From NCBI GenBank assembly GCA_938083085.1, contig CALLKX010000013.1, positions 1 through 64,000 on the forward strand: 64,000 bases of DNA, in the 5' to 3' direction. This document shows positions 60,104-64,000 of the stretch, piece after piece. Below the pieces are notes generated by a model that was not told the origin of the DNA, searched no databases, and worked only from the letters and a program-made list of their open reading frames with translations. The stretch comes from an uncultured bacterium (lineage in GTDB: Bacteria > Planctomycetota > UBA1135 > GCA-002686595). The position numbers were made by a program, and so were the translations under genes. Numbering within the stretch: the stretch's first letter is position 1; every line of letters starts with the position of its first letter.

Positions 60104-61873
60104 ATGCGCCTCCAATACCCCTCCCTCGCTGCAACGCTGGCGCTCTGTTTCCTCGCGGGAACGCTGGCGGGCAGCTGCGCTGATCGAGCGCCCGAAGCCG
60201 CGGCTGACTCCGCTGATGGCGGGGCGAACCCCCACGACCTCGCCCCGGTCTCTTTTGACGCGCTGACCCCGCGCAAGGGGGCGGCCGAGCCGAAGGCGGG
60301 CGCCAGGGGTGACGAGAGGCGGGCGGAGGGTGCCGCCGGGGCTACTGTGGCGGTGGCCACGGAGGCCTCCGCCATCGGGGCGGCGCTGCCTGCCCTGGGT
60401 GGCGCCAACCAGGTGACCGCGGGCGAGGCCACATCGCTCGACGCCGGGCTGACCCGTGCGGTCGAGGTCGCGGTGGCCGAGGCGCTCGCGCGGGCGCGCA
60501 AGGCGACCAAGGGCAAGGTGCACGGGGGGAACACCGTCGTGTCCGTCATGGCGATCGACGCCCGAACGGGACGGATCCTCGTCCAGCGGCTGTCCGAGTT
60601 CCCACTGGTCCCCGCCTCCAACCTCAAGCTCATGACGGCAGCGGCGGCGCTCGTTGAACTGGGCGCCGATGGCGCCTTCGTGACGGAGTTTGTCACCGAG
60701 GCGAAGATCGTGGACGGCGTGCTGGAGGGAGATCTCGTCGTGCGGGCCGGGGGGGATCCGCTCCACGTGAGAGAGGGCGACGGGTCGCTCGGTCGCTGGC
60801 TCGATCCCCTGGCAGAGTCGCTCAGCGCCGCCGGGATCACGAGGATCAAGGGGGCTCTGGTGCTTGACGAGGGCGAGTGGCTGGAGCCGGGACCGGGGCC
60901 CATGTGGCCTGCTCCGGCGCAGCACTGGCGCGACTATTGCGGGCTGGCCGGCGGCTTCAGCGCCAATGGGGGCTGCTACCGGGCGACCGTGTCTCCGGGC
61001 GCTCCCGGTGGGAAGGCCGGGGTGGTGCTGCGGCCCCGACACCACGGGCTGACGCGCAAGGGGAGCGTCTCGACGAGCGGGTCAAGGGTGGCCGTCAACG
61101 TCGGGGCGAATCGGAGCGGCGTGACCGTGCGGGGCAAGATCAAGGCCGGGTCCAGGCCCTACGTCGCTGAATTCAGTCACCCCGATCCGGTGGAGCTCTT
61201 CGGGCACGTGGTGGTGGGGGGCCTCGCCGACCGCGGGATCACCATCGGTGAGGGCTATCGCCGCGAGCGTGGCGTCGTGCTGGAGGAGCCAGTGAGGCGC
61301 GTGGCCGAGCTCCGGACGCCGATCACGTCGGTGATGGAGGCCATCCTTCTGGACTCGAACAACCCGGTCGCCGACCAGCTCTTTCTCGCCACCGGCGCCG
61401 CTGTGGCCGGGAGCGGGACCAGGGAGGCAGGCGCAGAAGCGGTCCGTACCGCCTTGTCGCGCCTGGGCCTGAACATACGTCCCCTGGTCCAGGTGGACGG
61501 ATCGGGGCTCTCCAAGGCTAACCGCGCCACGGCGCAGCAGTTGGCCGCGCTCGTGGCGGCCGTGATTCATCAGGGCGGCGCCATGCGGGCTGCAATCCTG
61601 GACTCGCTTCCCGTGGCGGGTCGGACGGGCAAGCTGGCCAGCCGGATGCGGGATACGGCCGCTGAGGGCCGTGTGCGCGCGAAGACCGGCTGGGTCAAGG
61701 GTGCCAGCGGCCTCTCCGGCGTCGCGGAGACGGCGGGTGGAGACGAGGTGGTGTTCTCCATCCTCGTCGGGTATCCGCTCGTGGATGGACTGAACACGGC
61801 GGCGTGGAAGCCCATGCAAGACGAGATCTGCGTTGCCCTCGCGAGTTGGGCGGGCGAGGGAGACGAGCGTTGA
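60104..61873 (+). CDS. dacB: D-alanyl-D-alanine carboxypeptidase/endopeptidase, S13 family
   Basis: The start was set at the ATG at 60104 (MRLQYPSLAATLALC), giving 589 residues with lipobox LAGSC (Cys25). A long Ala/Gly-rich spacer (26-135) precedes the enzyme. The three penicillin-binding motifs are present: SxxK in PASNLKLMT (Ser about 172), SxN in LDSNNPVADQL (about 417) and KTG in AKTGWVKGASGLSG (about 526). S13 enzymes trim or cleave peptidoglycan peptides in the periplasm. This implies peptidoglycan in this organism. The stop overlaps the next gene (TTGA). Confidence 0.93.
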   Translation: MRLQYPSLAATLALCFLAGTLAGSCADRAPEAAADSADGGANPHDLAPVSFDALTPRKGAAEPKAGARGDERRAEGAAGATVAVATEASAIGAALPALGGANQVTAGEATSLDAGLTRAVEVAVAEALARARKATKGKVHGGNTVVSVMAIDARTGRILVQRLSEFPLVPASNLKLMTAAAALVELGADGAFVTEFVTEAKIVDGVLEGDLVVRAGGDPLHVREGDGSLGRWLDPLAESLSAAGITRIKGALVLDEGEWLEPGPGPMWPAPAQHWRDYCGLAGGFSANGGCYRATVSPGAPGGKAGVVLRPRHHGLTRKGSVSTSGSRVAVNVGANRSGVTVRGKIKAGSRPYVAEFSHPDPVELFGHVVVGGLADRGITIGEGYRRERGVVLEEPVRRVAELRTPITSVMEAILLDSNNPVADQLFLATGAAVAGSGTREAGAEAVRTALSRLGLNIRPLVQVDGSGLSKANRATAQQLAALVAAVIHQGGAMRAAILDSLPVAGRTGKLASRMRDTAAEGRVRAKTGWVKGASGLSGVAETAGGDEVVFSILVGYPLVDGLNTAAWKPMQDEICVALASWAGEGDER

Positions 61874-62733
61874 CCGATGGTCTGGACCTCGCCGAGACCG
61901 CCTCGGTGATCCTTCGGGGCGCCGTCGATCCGGCCGCGGACGAGGCGACGGTCCGTGCCGCGGTGGCCGCTGTGGTCAGTGCGGGGGAGCTTCACCTGGA
62001 CCTCCTCGGTCAGATCCCGCCCGCGGAGGTTGGGCGGAAGTCGTCCCGCCGGGACCTGGTGACAGCGGCGGACGTCGGCGCGGAGCGGCTGGTGGTGGAG
62101 CGGCTGAGGGCCCTCGGCGACGGGGCCGCGATTGAGGCCGAGGAGGAGACGTCGGACGAGGTGGCGGATGGGCTGCGGTGGTTCCTGGATCCCCTGGACG
62201 GCACCGTCAACTTCGTCCACGGCATCCCGATGTTCAGCGTCTCGTTGGCGCTCTATCGTGGGCCGGAGCCGCTCTTCGGAGTCGTCCATGCGCCCAGGCT
62301 GGGTGAGACGTTCGTGGCAGCCCGAGGGGCGGGTTGCTGGCTACTGGAGACACCGGGGGGACCCTCTCGCCTCTCGGTCAGCGCGACCTCCGAGCTGTCG
62401 GAGTCCATCCTCGCCACCGGGTTCCCGTACCGCCGCGGCGAGCTCGCAAACTCGAACCTCGAGAACTTCGGCCGCTTCTTCAACGACGTTCGGGGCCTGC
62501 GGCGTCTCGGCTCCGCGGCCCTCGACCTTGCCTATGTGGCCGCAGGGCGGCTGGATGGCTTCTGGGAACTGCACCTCTCGCCCTTTGATGTGGCGGCTGG
62601 GGCGCTGCTCGTCAGGGAGGCTGGGGGCGTCGTGGAGGACTTCCGCGGTGGAGGGCGCTGGCTGCGGGGGGGAGAAATTCTCGCTTGCGCGCCAGGCCTG
62701 CGGGCGCCGATGGCGTCCCGCCTCCAGGGCTGA
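61870..62733 (+). CDS. Inositol monophosphatase-family phosphatase
   Basis: Taken from a TTG at 61870 that overlaps the dacB stop (TTGA), the same start type as the gene at 14567; the protein has 287 residues. The signature is FLDPLDGTVNFVHGIPMFSVSLAL (from about 106), with the metal Glu in EAEEETSDE. The C-terminal motif reads LSPFDVAAGALLVREAGG (usually PWDxAAG). Family members dephosphorylate inositol-1-P, histidinol-P or PAP and, like SuhB, can affect rRNA transcription; the exact substrate is unclear. The stop lies in the first unit of a 14-bp repeat array. Confidence 0.9.
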   Translation: MTDGLDLAETASVILRGAVDPAADEATVRAAVAAVVSAGELHLDLLGQIPPAEVGRKSSRRDLVTAADVGAERLVVERLRALGDGAAIEAEEETSDEVADGLRWFLDPLDGTVNFVHGIPMFSVSLALYRGPEPLFGVVHAPRLGETFVAARGAGCWLLETPGGPSRLSVSATSELSESILATGFPYRRGELANSNLENFGRFFNDVRGLRRLGSAALDLAYVAAGRLDGFWELHLSPFDVAAGALLVREAGGVVEDFRGGGRWLRGGEILACAPGLRAPMASRLQG

Positions 62734-62797
62734 GGGTACAGGGCTCTAGGCGGGGGGCTCTGCGCTGGAGGCTCTGCGCTGAGGGCTGGGCGCGGCC
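62728..62797. repeat. 14-bp tandem repeat array, about 5 copies, starting at the phosphatase stop codon
   Basis: Units beginning ggct recur exactly every 14 bp at 62728, 62742, 62756, 62770 and 62784; units 3 and 4 are nearly identical (ggctctgcgctgga, ggctctgcgctgag), the others decayed. The TGA of the phosphatase gene (62731-62733) is part of unit 1. Confidence 0.8.
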
Positions 62798-62857
62798 CGT
62801 GGCCCATGACAGCGATAACCAGCGGCTCTCGCCGGGGACATTCCCGCTCCATGAGCC

Positions 62858-62888
62858 TTGAGCCCGGGTCGTTGTGCCGCAGAATACT
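62858..62888 (+). promoter_or_regulatory. Possible promoter of the peroxiredoxin gene
   Basis: TTGAGC and GAATACT/AATACT with 18-19 nt between them lie about 75 nt before the start codon. It is a weak match to a housekeeping promoter. No OxyR- or PerR-like operator was recognised. Confidence 0.3.
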
Positions 62889-62963
62889 GCGCCTCGTGCT
62901 TCCGCGGGGACCCTCCGTGGCCCTGTTCGGAGGAGGCCCTACGATCCAACCCAGAGACAAGTC

Positions 62964-63563
62964 ATGGCTTCGCTCATCAACCAGAAAGCTCCCGCGTTCA
63001 CCGCGCCCGCCGTCATGCCCGACGGCACCACCAAGGAGATCAGCCTCTCCGACTACGCCGGCAAGTACGTCGCGCTCGTCTTCTACCCGAAGGACTTCAC
63101 CTTCGTGTGCCCCTCAGAGCTCATCGCCCTTGATCACAAGTGCGCCGAGCTCGCGGACAAGAACACCGTCATCCTTGGCGTCAGCATGGACGACGCCGAG
63201 ACCCACGCCAAGTGGCGCGAGACGGCGATCGACGACGGCGGCATTGGCGCCCTCCAGTACGCCTTGATCGCCGACGACGCCAAGAAGCTCTCCGATTCGT
63301 ACGACGTGGTCCACGAGGCCTCTGGCTTCAGCTATCGCGCGACGTTCCTGATCGACAAGGACGGTGTCGTGCAGAGCGCGACCCATAACAACCTGCCCCT
63401 CGGTCGCAGCATGGACGAGCTCGTCCGCATGGTCGACGCCCTCCAGTTCCACGAGGAGAACGGCGAGGTCTGCCCCGCCAACTGGCAGCCCGGCAAGGCC
63501 GGCATGCAGGCGACCGCCGAGGGCGTCAAGTCTTACCTCAAGGAGCACGCCTCCTCGCTCTGA
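62964..63563 (+). CDS. 2-Cys peroxiredoxin (AhpC/Prx1 type)
   Basis: The start was set at the ATG at 62964 (MASLINQKAPAFTAPAVMPDG), giving 199 residues. The peroxidatic Cys49 lies in DFTFVCPSEL and the resolving Cys (about 170) in GEVCPANWQPG, so it is a typical 2-Cys enzyme that forms an intersubunit disulfide. FLIDKDGVVQSATHNNLPLGRSMDELVRMVDALQ is the normal C-terminal region. It reduces hydrogen peroxide and organic peroxides. It stands alone between its promoter region and two strong terminator hairpins; no AhpF or thioredoxin partner is nearby. Confidence 0.95.
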   Translation: MASLINQKAPAFTAPAVMPDGTTKEISLSDYAGKYVALVFYPKDFTFVCPSELIALDHKCAELADKNTVILGVSMDDAETHAKWRETAIDDGGIGALQYALIADDAKKLSDSYDVVHEASGFSYRATFLIDKDGVVQSATHNNLPLGRSMDELVRMVDALQFHEENGEVCPANWQPGKAGMQATAEGVKSYLKEHASSL

Positions 63564-63578
63564 TCGAGGCACAGGATG

Positions 63579-63600
63579 CTCGGGCCCACAAGGGCCCGAG
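63579..63600 (+). terminator. First hairpin after the peroxiredoxin gene
   Basis: A perfect 9-bp stem (ctcgggccc / gggcccgag) with an acaa loop lies 16 bp after the stop. It has no T-run and may stabilise the mRNA end before the next hairpin. Confidence 0.6.
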
Positions 63601-63610
63601 TGGACCCTCT

Positions 63611-63660
63611 GGACGGGTCCTGGCGCCCTCCAAGGGGTGCCGGGACCCGTCCATTTTGTT
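63611..63660 (+). terminator. Strong intrinsic terminator after the peroxiredoxin gene
   Basis: A long stem (ggacgggtcc / ggacccgtcc extended by tggcgccct / ggggtgccg with minor mismatches) is followed by attttgtt on the plus strand. Confidence 0.88.
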
Positions 63661-63830
63661 CCCCCAGCTGCAGATGGGGGGCCTGCGGCATTTCGCCGGC
63701 TTCGCGTGACTGGTGCGTGGGATCTCCGCTGTTATCCTGATCGGCTTGAGGGTGCCCCTTGGAAGTCTCCAGGGGCCGTACCACTCGATGCCCGGGGCCG
63801 AAACGTCTGCCCCGCTCATCCGCCCAGCCC

Positions 63831-63883
63831 GGCCCCACCACCGGCCACCACCACCGGCCACCACCGCCCGGCCACACCGCCCG
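63831..63883 (+). repeat. Degenerate 12-14 bp CCACCACCGG-type repeats before uvrA
   Basis: Units starting ggcc recur at 63831, 63843, 63856 and 63870 (spacing 12, 13, 14), made of CCACC/CCG triplets, 12 nt before the uvrA start codon. The lack of purines would keep the mRNA leader unstructured, but no function is evident. Confidence 0.6.
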
Positions 63884-63894
63884 CCAACGAACCG

Positions 63895-64000
63895 ATGTCT
63901 TCTCGATCGAAAGCCACCGCGACTCCGGGCTCCGATGCTGGCGAAATCGTGATTCGGGGTGCGAGACAGAACAACCTCCGCTCGGTGGATGTGAGCATGC
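63895..64000 (+). CDS. uvrA: UvrABC system protein A, N-terminal fragment (runs off window)
   Basis: An ATG at 63895 opens 35 codons to the window edge: a short polar lead (MSSRSKATATPGSD) and then EIVIRGARQNNLRSVDVSM, the UvrA N-terminal pattern (I.I.GAR.HNLK.VD). UvrA is the DNA-damage recognition ATPase of nucleotide excision repair. Too short to see the Walker A; no LexA-type operator was recognised upstream. Confidence 0.8.
   Translation, partial: MSSRSKATATPGSDAGEIVIRGARQNNLRSVDVSM

Noticed and set aside
1-64000. tRNA or rRNA genes, insertion sequences, prophage
   Set aside because: No cloverleaf, rRNA segment, transposase or integrase frame was recognised on reading both strands; short or degenerate cases could be missed without a covariance search.

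Overview
The window is GC-rich (roughly two thirds G+C), densely coded chromosomal DNA, with about 50 genes on both strands, short intergenic gaps and many 4-bp start/stop overlaps. No rRNA, tRNA, insertion sequence, phage gene or CRISPR array was recognised. The best guess is a planctomycete-like bacterium. It has two ECF sigma factor + serine/threonine kinase pairs, many lipoproteins and secreted proteins of unknown role, and a secreted protein whose C-terminal domain looks like ones I associate with marine planctomycetes. There is also a histone H1-like Lys/Ala tail, and Shine-Dalgarno sequences are mostly weak or absent. This assignment is inference, not proof.

Layout. 1-6.4 kb: end of an H1-like protein, maf, rpmE, prfA, a membrane protein, prmC, a 20-bp repeat array, a PilZ gene, ssb and a fused moaD-moaE. 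6.5-11 kb: ETF-ubiquinone oxidoreductase, leucyl aminopeptidase and citrate synthase. 11-17.5 kb: a large membrane protein, then cutC, nagB, a ROK-like protein and a sodium:solute symporter, which look like an amino-sugar operon. 17.4-23.8 kb: M28 peptidase, NodT-type efflux lipoprotein, DMT exporter, PqiA and an MCE protein, and a possible small ORF. 24-28.3 kb: ECF sigma/kinase pair and a divergent coiled-coil membrane protein. 28.3-34.2 kb: a possible 11-codon ORF with an excellent Shine-Dalgarno, a 1130-residue lipoprotein and a polytopic GT-C-like protein. 34.2-38.7 kb: second ECF/kinase pair and a secreted CBM-like protein. 38.9-43.4 kb: a coupled SUI1 / DUF455 / ATP-grasp operon, a 22-bp repeat array bridging two stop codons, M18 aminopeptidase and a membrane protein. 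43.5-50.5 kb: a 1458-residue protein with a voltage-sensor-like segment, an AsmA-like protein and a sulfatase-fold lipoprotein. 50.6-55.9 kb: MORN-repeat lipoprotein, glyA, a small protein, mtnA and purC. 55.9-64 kb: aroA-galE-S41 protease-dacB-suhB in a tight run, a 14-bp repeat array, a peroxiredoxin with strong terminators, and the start of uvrA.

The main candidates for something undescribed are: (1) three unrelated short tandem arrays (units of 20, 22 and 14 bp, none divisible by 3), each beginning exactly at the stop codon of a gene; (2) the translationally coupled SUI1 / ferritin-like DUF455 / ATP-grasp operon; (3) the giant protein with an S4-like arginine helix; (4) two small ORFs with unusually good ribosome binding sites; and (5) -10-like hexamers 6-8 nt before several start codons, which suggests leaderless mRNAs.
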